A stretch of DNA of 64,000 nt, from assembly GCF_000621505.1 (NCBI RefSeq), contig NZ_KK211293.1, positions 1-64,000 of the forward strand, in the 5' to 3' direction. Of this stretch, positions 8,258-15,875 are shown piece by piece. Position 1 is the first letter of the stretch, and each line of letters opens with the position of its first letter. A program made the translations under genes and the position numbers. The notes below the pieces were generated by a model. The model did no database searches. It was given only the letters and a program-made list of their open reading frames with translations, and was not told the DNA's origin. This DNA is from Ruminiclostridium cellobioparum DSM 1351 = ATCC 15832 (lineage in GTDB: Bacteria > Bacillota > Clostridia > Acetivibrionales > DSM-1351).

Positions 8258-8861
8258 AGTTTTGGGAATTATATTATTACTTATATTAATAATATGGCAG
8301 TGCAAATTAACGGTAGGTTTTATTTTCAAAATGGACAACCTGACGTGTTATGTCTATGTTATCATTTACCTGTTTGGAAAAATTCCGACTAAAAAAATTA
8401 CAATTTATCCGGCCAATAAAAACAAAAAGAAAAGGGATAAGCCGAAAAAAATTCGGAAAAGAACAGATATCAATCAGCTTCGAAAGGGCGCCTGGCTTTT
8501 GTTGAAGCTCTTTTACAGAAGTGTCATCCTCAAAAAATTCAGGCTAAAGGTAAGGGAAGGTACGGGTGATGCCTGTCAAACTGCACTTTTATACGGGTTG
8601 TTATGGAATTTGACAGCTTTAATACCCGGCCGGCTGTTTAATAATTTTTCCGTTGAGGATAAGGAGATCAAAATTGAAGCCGACTTTAAGGAAAAAGTCT
8701 GGAAGGTAGATTTTGATTGCATATTTAGCCTAAAAATTGTAAATATTATATCCATAGTGAGAGAAATAATTAAAATTTATTTAAAAAATAGAAAAGGTGG
8801 TGACGCTGGTGTCAGATCATCCAATAGAAGGTCTAATGACTACAGCCATGCAAAGTATTAA
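8244..8861 (+). CDS. DUF2953 domain protein (YtfI-like)
   Basis: About 205-aa protein with one strongly hydrophobic N-terminal segment (VIFLVLGIILLLILIIW) and a basic central stretch (NKNKKKRDKPKKIRKR). A C-terminal DUF2953-like region follows (REGTGDACQTALLYGLLWNL). Its function is unknown. In B. subtilis a related gene (ytfI) precedes ytfJ, the same order as here, which suggests a sporulation role. The start is taken as TTG 8244, because the perfect Shine-Dalgarno AGGAGGTGAT (8227-8236) is correctly spaced to it; GTG 8232 lies within that site. The last 53 nt overlap ytfJ. Start and ribosome-binding site are inside a terminator-like hairpin. Confidence 0.75.
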   Translation: MVIFLVLGIILLLILIIWQCKLTVGFIFKMDNLTCYVYVIIYLFGKIPTKKITIYPANKNKKKRDKPKKIRKRTDINQLRKGAWLLLKLFYRSVILKKFRLKVREGTGDACQTALLYGLLWNLTALIPGRLFNNFSVEDKEIKIEADFKEKVWKVDFDCIFSLKIVNIISIVREIIKIYLKNRKGGDAGVRSSNRRSNDYSHAKY

Positions 8862-9267
8862 GGAAATGGTGGATGTGAACACCATTGTAGGAGATGCAGT
8901 CCAGGCTCCTGACGGTACTGTAATAATACCCATATCCAAAGTAAGCTTCGGCTTTGCAGCAGGAGGAGGAGATTATTCCACAGACAGCGGTTTTTCGGGA
9001 GAAGAGGGTGGGAAAAAGCTTCCGTTTGCAGGCGGCAGCGGTGCAGGAGTCTCAATCAATCCTGTTGCCTTTATGGTTTGCGGACAAAACCACATTAAGC
9101 TGCTTCCCGTTAATGTGAACTCATCTGTTGAAAAGATTCTGGATATGGTTCCGGATTTGGTCGAAAGAGCAAATGAACTTCTGAAAGAAAAAATGTCCAG
9201 GAAGGCTGAGTGCGGTAAGAAAAAAGAACACCAAGGCCAGGGACAGGATGTAAAAAAAGAAGAGTAA
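8809..9267 (+). CDS. ytfJ: Sporulation protein YtfJ (GerW family)
   Basis: 152-aa member of the YtfJ/GerW family, needed for proper spore germination in B. subtilis. Family features are SIKEMVDVNTIVGDAV near the N-terminus, the IIPISKVSFGFAAGGGDY motif and the glycine-rich GGSGAGVSINPVAFMV stretch. The C-terminus is lysine-rich. The likely start is GTG 8809, with AGGTGG (8795-8800) as ribosome-binding site; in-frame GTGs at 8797 and 8800 are alternatives. It overlaps the end of the DUF2953 gene, so the two are co-translated. A terminator follows directly. Confidence 0.9.
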   Translation: MSDHPIEGLMTTAMQSIKEMVDVNTIVGDAVQAPDGTVIIPISKVSFGFAAGGGDYSTDSGFSGEEGGKKLPFAGGSGAGVSINPVAFMVCGQNHIKLLPVNVNSSVEKILDMVPDLVERANELLKEKMSRKAECGKKKEHQGQGQDVKKEE

Positions 9268-9271
9268 CTTT

Positions 9272-9298
9272 AAAAGCGGGAGTTTTTCCCGCTTTTTT
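9272..9298 (+). terminator. Terminator after ytfJ
   Basis: Stem AAAGCGGGA/TCCCGCTTT followed by a T-run. Confidence 0.88.
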
Positions 9299-9366
9299 GC
9301 TTGACGTTATTATGCCTGAATAATAAAATAATTCATATGGGAAAAATCCAGATTTTGAGGAATATC

Positions 9367-10080
9367 ATGACACAGATGAGATTGCAGAAATTTTTAGCTT
9401 ATGCCGGGGTTGCTTCAAGGAGAGCTTCGGAGGAACTGATCAGACAGGGGAGAATAGCTGTTAACGGTAAGACGGTTACAGACATGGGTGTAAGTGTCGG
9501 TGAAAATGATACCGTGGCTTTGGATGGCAGGCTTGTCACAAATAAGGAAACCGACGACAAAATTTATATTATTTTAAACAAGCCTGTGGGTTATGTATCA
9601 ACTGTAAAGGACCAATTCGGAAGACCTGCGGTTACAGATCTGGTAAAAGACATACAAAGCCGCCTTTATCCGGTGGGGAGGCTGGATTATGATACCTCCG
9701 GACTTATCATACTCACAAACGACGGAGAATTTACATACAGGCTTACTCATCCGAAGCATGAAATTAATAAGGTTTATGAGGCTATGATTTCAGGAGTGCC
9801 AAACAGAGCCGAGGCGGAACGGTTTGAAGCAGGCCTGGAAATCGAGGACTATGTCACTTCACCGGCCAGGCTTGAAATACTTGAGGTAAAGGGAGAAAAT
9901 GCAGTTGTAAGGGTTACCGTACATGAGGGCAAAAACAGACAGATCCGTAAAATGTGCAAAGCTATAGGCCATCAGGTCTTAACCCTTAAAAGGGTTTCAA
10001 TCGGGCCCATAGCTCTGAAGGATCTGCCCGAAGGCAAGTGGAGAAAGCTCACTCCTGAAGAGGTAAAAAGTCTTTATTAA
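9367..10080 (+). CDS. rluB: 23S rRNA pseudouridine synthase RluB family
   Basis: 237-aa RsuA/RluB-type pseudouridine synthase. The N-terminal S4 RNA-binding domain (MRLQKFLAYAGVASRRASEELIRQGRIAVNG) is followed by the catalytic domain. The catalytic aspartate is D107 in GRLDYDTSGL, and the C-terminal basic loop is GKNRQIRKMCKAIGH. It probably modifies 23S rRNA near helix 89; RsuA-like 16S specificity is less likely. The start is ATG 9367, with GAGGA at 9357-9361. ATG 9376 (MRLQKF) is a close alternative. The stop overlaps the stop of the convergent membrane-protein gene by a few bases. Confidence 0.9.
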   Translation: MTQMRLQKFLAYAGVASRRASEELIRQGRIAVNGKTVTDMGVSVGENDTVALDGRLVTNKETDDKIYIILNKPVGYVSTVKDQFGRPAVTDLVKDIQSRLYPVGRLDYDTSGLIILTNDGEFTYRLTHPKHEINKVYEAMISGVPNRAEAERFEAGLEIEDYVTSPARLEILEVKGENAVVRVTVHEGKNRQIRKMCKAIGHQVLTLKRVSIGPIALKDLPEGKWRKLTPEEVKSLY

Positions 10081-10484
10081 TAACCGAAGGAATAAACGCT
10101 CAATAATATAAATATCAGCAAAAAAGCAATATACATTACCATAATTACAATGTATATAATAGCTAAAATACCATTTATTTTGAAAAACTTATTTAAGTGA
10201 GTGAAAAAATCATTAAGTGTGAACTGATTATTGAAATTCTTATATTCCTTCAGACTTTTTGAGGCATTTACCAGGCCTATGCCTGCCAGAATCATGGGTA
10301 CCCCTATTGCTGCCGTGATAATTCCAATACAGGTCAGTGCACCTACAACTATTGTAAAAATACCGAAAAACTTCATCCAGACTGAGAGACTGTCCAAATT
10401 AACAGGCTGCAGCATGAAACTGTTCTGATGATTATAGTTGTTTGGGTTATAGTTATGGTTGTTTATATCTGTCTGATTATCCAT
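10077..10484 (-). CDS. Small membrane protein, DUF5362-like
   Basis: 135-aa protein with an Asn-rich hydrophilic N-terminus (NNHNYNPNNYNHQN). Two hydrophobic regions follow: FFGIFTIVVGALTCIGIITAAIGVPMILAGIGLV and ILAIIYIVIMVMYIAFLLIFILL. The central SLKEYKNFNNQFTLNDFFTHLNKFFKINGI segment resembles clostridial DUF5362 proteins, from memory. Its function is unknown. The start at 10484 (MDNQTDINN) follows AAGGAGAG; a longer frame from 10562 has no ribosome-binding site. A promoter-like sequence lies just upstream. Confidence 0.75.
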   Translation of the reverse strand: MDNQTDINNHNYNPNNYNHQNSFMLQPVNLDSLSVWMKFFGIFTIVVGALTCIGIITAAIGVPMILAGIGLVNASKSLKEYKNFNNQFTLNDFFTHLNKFFKINGILAIIYIVIMVMYIAFLLIFILLSVYSFGY

Positions 10485-10521
10485 TCTATCTCTCCTTATA
10501 AGAAAATAATTAAGTGCTTTG

Positions 10522-10551
10522 ATTATATCATAACTGGCCTGTAAGCCGCAA
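10522..10551 (-). promoter_or_regulatory. Candidate sigma-A promoter for the DUF5362-like gene
   Basis: On the minus strand TTGCGG, an 18-nt spacer and TATAAT, preceded by TG (extended -10), about 40 nt before the start codon. Confidence 0.5.
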
Positions 10552-10566
10552 TAAATTGACAATTGT

Positions 10567-10587
10567 TTTAGATGTTACAGACTACTA
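10567..10587. repeat. Solo copy of a MITE terminal repeat
   Basis: These 21 nt are identical to the right terminus (24076-24096) of the palindromic element after cmk. They stand directly before the ribosome-binding site of mnmM, and no second end is visible nearby. Confidence 0.65.
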
Positions 10588-10605
10588 GCTGGAGGACATA
10601 CATAC

Positions 10606-11172
10606 ATGTGCGTAATAAAAAACTCATTGACTCAATCACACCAGATTGTAGAAAGTATTGTTGAAAAGGGGGACCTTGTAGTCGATGCAACTGCCGGAAA
10701 CGGAAACGATACCGTCTTTCTGGCCGGATTGGTAGGTGAACGGGGGAGAGTATTTTCCTTTGACATTCAGGAAAATGCTTTGAACTCCACAGAAAAAAAG
10801 CTTATAGACAGGCAGCTGAGAGATAGAGTCCAGCTTATTAACGACGGTCATCAAAATATGAAAAATTATATAAGCGAGCCTGTAAAGGCTGTCATGTTCA
10901 ATCTGGGATATCTTCCCGGAGGAGACCACTCTATCGGAACAAAAGGGAATACCACAATAGAAGCAATTAAGAACTCCATGGAGCTGATAACCGTTCACGG
11001 TATAGTAAGTATAGTAGTCTATTACGGAGGAGACAGCGGTTTTGATGAAAAAAACCAGGTAATGGAGTTTATCAGGACAATTGACTGCAAACAGTTTACT
11101 GTAATGAGGACGGACTTCGTAAATCAGATAAACTGTCCTCCCATATTGATATGCATCGAAAAGAACAAATAG
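10606..11172 (+). CDS. mnmM: tRNA mnm5s2U34 methyltransferase (YtqB/MnmM family)
   Basis: 188-aa class I SAM-dependent methyltransferase formerly called putative rRNA methylase (Pfam rRNA_methylase). Motif I is DATAGNGNDTVFLAGLVG (residues ~24-41). The acidic SAM-binding residue is in VFSFDIQ, and the family MFNLGYLPGGDHSIGTK motif is present. YtqB of B. subtilis was identified as MnmM, which methylates nm5s2U34 of tRNA in Gram-positive bacteria; the role here is inferred from that. The start is ATG 10606 with GGAGGA at 10591-10596. A 21-nt MITE end sits immediately before the ribosome-binding site. Confidence 0.85.
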   Translation: MCVIKNSLTQSHQIVESIVEKGDLVVDATAGNGNDTVFLAGLVGERGRVFSFDIQENALNSTEKKLIDRQLRDRVQLINDGHQNMKNYISEPVKAVMFNLGYLPGGDHSIGTKGNTTIEAIKNSMELITVHGIVSIVVYYGGDSGFDEKNQVMEFIRTIDCKQFTVMRTDFVNQINCPPILICIEKNK

Positions 11173-11225
11173 GAGAAAAAAGGTCCCAACACTTTTTGAC
11201 AATTGAAACAGAACAGTCACATCAC

Positions 11226-11256
11226 GCAATAAAAGTGGCATAGCCACTTTTATTGC
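11226..11256. terminator. Bidirectional terminator hairpin
   Basis: A perfect 14-bp inverted repeat with an ATA loop, including GTGGC/GCCAC flanked by AAAA and TTTT. It lies between mnmM and the leftward genes. The rest of 11173-11579 holds one small reading frame (11342-11434) and otherwise nothing I can recognise. Confidence 0.75.
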
Positions 11257-11341
11257 ACACGGAGAATTTATCTAAAGGAATACGCAGAGTTAGAGCATAT
11301 TCCGGCCGTAATCCATAAATATAATTTGATTATCGACAGGC

Positions 11342-11434
11342 TCAATTCAGTTTTGCAGTAATTGCCATTGTAAGTTGAAGTACCATTATTATAGACAATA
11401 TAAACACAAAGATTTTTTTATTGCTGATTTTCAT
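11342..11434 (-). CDS. Possible 30-aa hydrophobic peptide
   Basis: A small reading frame on the minus strand encodes a 30-residue peptide, MKISNKKIFVFILSIIMVLQ then LTMAITAKLN. It has a lysine-rich start and one hydrophobic helix, like a signal peptide or single-pass small protein. AGGGGA lies 5-6 nt before the ATG. It is downstream of rsgI on the same strand, about 145 nt beyond the rsgI stop. It has no recognised family. It could be a chance frame, but the ribosome-binding site and composition favour translation. Confidence 0.4.
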   Translation of the reverse strand: MKISNKKIFVFILSIIMVLQLTMAITAKLN

Positions 11435-11579
11435 AAAAATCCCCTTTCATGGTTGCCTTTGGTTAAATTATATTAAATAATCTACTTTCAGATGCAAAAA
11501 TGCAGGAATTTTAAGGTAAGTGTAATTAACTTGTAAATTTCGTAATATAACCGTAAAAATATGTAACAGTTCTGTAAAA

Positions 11580-12764
11580 TTATTTATAATTTTTACTGCT
11601 TGTTTTATTTGAATTATCCTTTTGAACAGTGTTGAGCTTTTTGGCGCTGCCTGATTTAACAACTTTGCCGTTTCCTTGCCTGGCAGGCTTACCAGAGTGT
11701 TTAGCTCCAGGCTTGACGGATTTCCGGGAATGGCCCTGACTGCCGTGCCGGTCAGGCTTTGTCCTGCTGATTGCATCCTTATCCCTTGTTTTATCCTTGT
11801 TTTTACTGGTTTTATCTTTAACATTATCCTTATCTTTGCTGTTCTCAGGTCCGGTTTCATGTTTATATGATTTGTATGTCTTATTTTCCCCGTTCAGGTT
11901 ATGAGCTTTACCGACTTTGGTATATTCCATGCTGGTTTCGCCGTATTCCTTATTATTATTATTTGAATTGTTTACATTTTCAGTATTATCCTTTTTCTCT
12001 GTGTTTTTAGGTACTGCTTTATCAAGCATTTTAGAAATATGCTCGGTTTTTGCTTTTTCGATAGTTATATCCTTATCGGTTTTAGTTATTTCCTTATATA
12101 ATTCATATCTGCCCATGGAGATGTTATTCTCAGCTGCTTCTTTTCTCACCTGGGGAGCGACCTTCAGCACTTTTGGATGCAGATCCTCAGTGCCTACTTT
12201 AATTGAAAGGCTTTCTATATCGGATAATATGACCGACAAGGTCTTTTCCTTATCGGCGGCGGAAGAATTCTTTGCCGACTCCAGGGCAGCGGAAATCAAT
12301 ACCTCATTTATTTTACCAGGACTTATATAGCCCGAGGTTGTTGAGGAGTCAAGCACTTTGGCTATTGCCGCCTTAACAGGCATATCCTTAAGTTCAAGCT
12401 CTTTGAGTAAAGGCACGGCCTCAGAATTTAAAGCTTTGACACTTAATACCCTGGAAGCATCATCCACGGCAAATTCCATACTTGGGTTTATATCAAGGTC
12501 TATGTAGGCAAAGGCATTACCGGGGTTAAAAACCAGCAGGTACAAAACGGAGAGGAGGGCCAGAACCAGGATACCTGCGGCAAAAGTTATGTTATTGCGT
12601 ATGTAACCTCCCGTTCTCATTGAAGACTTTGCTTCAGAGAACGTCAGCTGCTGACCCAAATACATGTCGGGAGTTCTTTTTATTGTTATGAAGTCGCATT
12701 TATCAGTCATTACAATGACTTTTTTATTATTCAGCTCCAGAATGGAGCCCTTGAATTCCGCCAT
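11580..12764 (-). CDS. rsgI: Anti-sigma-I factor RsgI
   Basis: 394-aa transmembrane anti-sigma factor that holds SigI inactive until an extracellular signal arrives. The cytoplasmic RsgI_N domain covers residues ~1-50 (AEFKGSILELNNKKVIVMT). One membrane helix is at ~58-79. The conserved periplasmic motif YIDLDINPSMEF includes N93-P94, the bond at which RsgI proteins self-cleave. The C-terminal ~120 residues are low-complexity, rich in Lys, Asp, Asn and Ser. There is no carbohydrate-binding module, unlike many RsgI proteins of Acetivibrio thermocellus. The start at 12764 follows GAGGAGG. The sigI stop lies one base upstream, so the genes are coupled. Confidence 0.9.
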   Translation of the reverse strand: MAEFKGSILELNNKKVIVMTDKCDFITIKRTPDMYLGQQLTFSEAKSSMRTGGYIRNNITFAAGILVLALLSVLYLLVFNPGNAFAYIDLDINPSMEFAVDDASRVLSVKALNSEAVPLLKELELKDMPVKAAIAKVLDSSTTSGYISPGKINEVLISAALESAKNSSAADKEKTLSVILSDIESLSIKVGTEDLHPKVLKVAPQVRKEAAENNISMGRYELYKEITKTDKDITIEKAKTEHISKMLDKAVPKNTEKKDNTENVNNSNNNNKEYGETSMEYTKVGKAHNLNGENKTYKSYKHETGPENSKDKDNVKDKTSKNKDKTRDKDAISRTKPDRHGSQGHSRKSVKPGAKHSGKPARQGNGKVVKSGSAKKLNTVQKDNSNKTSSKNYK

Positions 12765-12765
12765 A

Positions 12766-13530
12766 TCACTTACCTCCTCTCTCAACGTTCTCAATATAGC
12801 CTTGCAGGGTTTCAAGCCTGCTGCAAAGAATAATATAAACCGAAATTATAAATTTTCTGTTCCGTTCTACGGTTTTATGATTTACATCCAGTAATTTCAT
12901 AAGCTCCACCATTGGAATTGTTTTTTTTCTTTCAAGTTTATCCGAAAGCTCCCTGCTCTGAGCAAGTATTCTTGCTATCTTAATGGCCAGCCGTTTGGAA
13001 TCCATGTGCTTGGGAGCAAGCCTGACAAGCTCCTTAAGTTCGATGTTAAAGGATGCAAGCCGTTTGGCGAATGCTGCAAGTTCTTCTTTTGTTTCAATAT
13101 TATTAAACTGGGAGGAAGCATCAACGGTAAAAAACTTGTTTTCGTAAAACACGTTTTCTTCTTCGTCATATCTCTCAAAATATGAAAGTGGAAAGGTTTT
13201 GCCATACTTTGAATTTTTTCTTTGATAATCTATAAGACGCCTCTTAATGACTGTTTCGGCAAAACTTAAGAAGCCGGCATTTTTGCTCTCGTCAAAGCAA
13301 TCTATTGCCTCGTTGAAAGCAAGAAGTCCGACGCTGTATTCTTCACTATTCTCCAGATCTACATACTTGCCGAGGTTCTTGGAAACTACCTTTATAATGA
13401 AAGGGTTGTAATCATTAATAAACTTGTTCCTTAATTCCTGATCACCATTTTTGATAGTTTTAATAATTTCTCCAAGGGGTTCGGGTTTTTGTCGTGATTT
13501 ATTAAATATATGTAAAATAGTCAACAACAC
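12766..13530 (-). CDS. sigI: RNA polymerase sigma factor SigI
   Basis: 254-aa sigma factor of the SigI family. Region 2 is seen in LGEIIKTIKNGDQELRNKFINDYNPFIIKV and the YSVGLLAFNEAIDCFDESKNAGFLSFAETVIKRRLIDYQRK stretch. The C-terminal SigI-specific helix-turn-helix includes IPMVELMKLLDVNHKTVERNRKFII. In B. subtilis SigI responds to heat and cell-wall stress. In cellulolytic clostridia several SigI/RsgI pairs sense polysaccharides and control cellulase genes. The start is GTG 13530 close to AAGGAG; in-frame TTGs at 13527 or 13524 are better spaced, so the first residues are uncertain. It forms a two-gene operon with rsgI. Confidence 0.9.
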   Translation of the reverse strand: MLLTILHIFNKSRQKPEPLGEIIKTIKNGDQELRNKFINDYNPFIIKVVSKNLGKYVDLENSEEYSVGLLAFNEAIDCFDESKNAGFLSFAETVIKRRLIDYQRKNSKYGKTFPLSYFERYDEEENVFYENKFFTVDASSQFNNIETKEELAAFAKRLASFNIELKELVRLAPKHMDSKRLAIKIARILAQSRELSDKLERKKTIPMVELMKLLDVNHKTVERNRKFIISVYIILCSRLETLQGYIENVERGGK

Positions 13531-13697
13531 TTCACTCCTTGTAATAATATTCGTAGCCCTGCAGCAATTTTAAGTGGGTAAAAAAAGATTGCGTTAAAGA
13601 AAAATCTGCATCTGGTATACATAAAGTATAGACCGTTTATTTATAATAATAAAGTCATTTCAAATTGGTAAAAAGCGGGTAATAAGAAGCAATTCTA

Positions 13698-13726
13698 TTG
13701 ACACACTTTTTTTGGTAATATATAAT
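13698..13726 (+). promoter_or_regulatory. Consensus sigma-A promoter for the carboxyltransferase operon
   Basis: TTGACA (13698-13703), a 17-nt spacer and TATAAT (13721-13726): a perfect -35 and -10 at ideal spacing, 110 nt before the first gene. This implies strong transcription unless repressed. Confidence 0.85.
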
Positions 13727-13743
13727 TATTACTAGGTAATAAT
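13725..13743. promoter_or_regulatory. Candidate operator palindrome at the -10
   Basis: ATTATTAC-TAG-GTAATAAT, perfect 8-bp arms overlapping the end of the -10 box. The unit GGTAATA occurs three times between 13716 and 13760. Its placement suggests a repressor site. It loosely resembles the FapR palindrome of fatty-acid regulation, which is only a suggestion. Confidence 0.5.
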
Positions 13744-13835
13744 AACTAATAATATTTTAAGGTAATAAATCGACCGTCCGGTTGATGAAATAATTTCGTT
13801 TTATTCTTATGATGGACATCATAAAGGAGGTTTAT

Positions 13836-15386
13836 ATGTCACAGAAAGAAAAGATTGAAAGCTTGAAAAGTATGAAAACATCTATCGCTTTGGGTGGTGG
13901 ACAGGATAAGATCGAAAAAAGACATACCGAAGGTAAATACTCTGCAAGAGAGAGAATTGACATGTTGTTCGATGAAGGCAGCTTTGTTGAAATAGATGCT
14001 TTTATTGAATCAAGGTGCTTTGATTTCGGAATGCAAAAGAAAAAACTTGCCGGCGACGGAGTTGTTACAGGCTACGGTACTGTAAATGGAAGAAAGGTAT
14101 TTGCCGCATCCCAGGATTTTACCGTAATCGGGGGTTCACTGGGTGAAATGCATGCAAGGAAAATAACAAAAGTAATGGATATGGCTGTAAAAATGGGAGC
14201 TCCATTCATCGCAATAAACGATTCGGGCGGAGCCAGGATTGAGGAAGGTCTGGATGCTCTTTCAGGTTATGGTGATATTTTCTATAGAAATACTCTTGCA
14301 TCAGGTGTAATCCCGCAAATATCGGTTATAATGGGACCCTGTGCCGGCGGTGCCGTATATTCGCCCGCAATTACCGACTTCATATTCATGGTTGAAAACA
14401 CAAGCCAGATGTTCATCACAGGCCCGCAGGTAATCAAATCCGTTACAGGAGAAGACGTATCTGTGGAAAAGCTGGGCGGCGCCGATGTTCACACTGCTGT
14501 AAGCGGTGTGGCTCACTTCAAGTCTGCAAATGAGGAAGAATGCATTGAAGATATCAAGAGGCTGCTGAGCTTTATTCCCGACAATAATGTTTCAGACACT
14601 CTGTACTACGGTACTGCCGACAGCGCCGGCAGAATAATTGAAAGTCTGAATGAAATAATTCCGGAAGAATCCAACAAGCCCTATGATATGTACGGAATTA
14701 TTGAAGAAATAGTTGATGACGGCGATTTCATGGAAATTCACGGTGCTTTTGCACAGAATATAATAATAGGTTTCGGAAGATTGAACGGAAAATCCGTCGG
14801 CATTATTGCAAACCAGCCAAAGATCATGGCAGGTTCGCTGGACATGAATGCAGCCGATAAGGCGGCCAGATTTGTGCGCTTCTGTGATGCCTTCAATATT
14901 CCGCTGGTAACTTTAACCGACGTACCGGCCTTCCTGCCTGGTGTGGCTCAGGAGCACAACGGTATCATAAGGCATGGTGCAAAGCTGCTTTATGCTTTCT
15001 CGGAGGCAACTGTTCCAAAGGTAAATGTAATATTGAGAAAAGCATACGGCGGTGCATATATAGCAATGAACAGCAAAACAATCGGCGCCGACATGGTATT
15101 TGCATGGCCTTCGGCAGAAATAGCCGTTATGGGACCTGACGGTGCTGCAAATATCATATTCAAAAAGGATATAACCGCATCTGAAAACCCTGCCGAAACA
15201 AGGAAGGAAAAAATTGCCGAGTACAGGGATAAATTCTCAAATCCATATGTTGCTGCTGCAAGAGGCTATATTGATGATGTTATAGAACCGTCTGAAACCA
15301 GAGCAAAGATTGTAATGGCTCTGGAAATGTTGAATACAAAGAGGGAAAACAGGCCTGCAAAGAAGCACGGGAATATTCCTCTTTAA
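13836..15386 (+). CDS. Acyl-CoA carboxyltransferase (methylmalonyl-CoA carboxyltransferase 12S type)
   Basis: 516-aa biotin-dependent carboxyltransferase with the two crotonase-fold halves of the AccD5/PccB/12S family. Visible motifs are NDSGGARIEEGLDALSGYG and MGPCAGGAVYSPA in the N-terminal half. The C-terminal half has DVPAFLPGVAQEHNGIIRHGAKLLYAF and AYGGAYIAMNSK. It moves CO2 between carboxybiotin and an acyl-CoA. The start is ATG 13836, with AAGGAGG at 13824-13830. It is the first gene of an operon with a biotin carrier and a 5S-type pyruvate/oxaloacetate carboxyltransferase. That combination is the subunit set of a transcarboxylase, and no biotin carboxylase gene is present in the window. 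Acyl-CoA specificity is not readable here. Confidence 0.88.
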   Translation: MSQKEKIESLKSMKTSIALGGGQDKIEKRHTEGKYSARERIDMLFDEGSFVEIDAFIESRCFDFGMQKKKLAGDGVVTGYGTVNGRKVFAASQDFTVIGGSLGEMHARKITKVMDMAVKMGAPFIAINDSGGARIEEGLDALSGYGDIFYRNTLASGVIPQISVIMGPCAGGAVYSPAITDFIFMVENTSQMFITGPQVIKSVTGEDVSVEKLGGADVHTAVSGVAHFKSANEEECIEDIKRLLSFIPDNNVSDTLYYGTADSAGRIIESLNEIIPEESNKPYDMYGIIEEIVDDGDFMEIHGAFAQNIIIGFGRLNGKSVGIIANQPKIMAGSLDMNAADKAARFVRFCDAFNIPLVTLTDVPAFLPGVAQEHNGIIRHGAKLLYAFSEATVPKVNVILRKAYGGAYIAMNSKTIGADMVFAWPSAEIAVMGPDGAANIIFKKDITASENPAETRKEKIAEYRDKFSNPYVAAARGYIDDVIEPSETRAKIVMALEMLNTKRENRPAKKHGNIPL

Positions 15387-15464
15387 AATAAGCTTTTAAC
15401 TGCAACGACAGTTTGACAATAAATATGTGTAAATTATGAAATCTGTATGGAGGGATTTACTACT

Positions 15465-15839
15465 ATGAGTAAATATATAATCAAGGTAAACGGAAACCCA
15501 TATGAAGTGGAAGTACAGGAGATAGGCGGTCCAAGCGCTCCCATGGCTCCGGCAGCCGTAAAGCCCAGGGCCAAGGGAACAGCAGGACGTCAAGCTGTAA
15601 AGACAGCACAACCTGCCGTGGCAAGCGCGGGAGATGTGGCTGCTCCAATGCCCGGAACTGTGCTTAAAGTAAAAGTTGCTGCCGGAGATACTGTTAAAAA
15701 GGGCCAGGTATTATTGATACTGGAAGCTATGAAAATGGAAAATGAAATAGTTTCCCCTGCCGACGGCAAGGTTGCTGCGCTGAATGTTGAAGCAGGCAAG
15801 TCTGTCACTGCCGGTGAAATAATGGTAACTATAGCTTGA
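15465..15839 (+). CDS. Biotin carboxyl carrier protein
   Basis: 124-aa biotin carrier (1.3S/BCCP type). The biotinylation motif is A88-M-K90-M91, with K90 the modified lysine, inside an intact biotinyl/lipoyl domain (~residues 57-124). The N-terminal ~20 residues form a small fold also seen in OadA/PycB carriers. An Ala/Pro-rich linker (PSAPMAPAAVKPRAKG) follows. The start is ATG 15465, with GGAGGG at 15450-15455. It carries the carboxyl group between the 12S-like and 5S-like subunits encoded on either side, 36 nt before the latter. Confidence 0.93.
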   Translation: MSKYIIKVNGNPYEVEVQEIGGPSAPMAPAAVKPRAKGTAGRQAVKTAQPAVASAGDVAAPMPGTVLKVKVAAGDTVKKGQVLLILEAMKMENEIVSPADGKVAALNVEAGKSVTAGEIMVTIA

Positions 15840-15875
15840 CCGGGGCCAACTTGAATAATAGAAGAGGAGATAGGT

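Noticed and set aside
10556-10584. Promoter for mnmM from TTGACA at 10556
   Set aside because: No -10-like hexamer lies 15-18 nt downstream; the region is occupied by the lone MITE end.
13545-13600. SigI-type autoregulatory promoter upstream of sigI (ACCCAC ... CGAATA on the minus strand)
   Set aside because: The two blocks are 20 nt apart, longer than I expect for SigI promoters, and the -35 is not a full ACCCCC; too weak to call.
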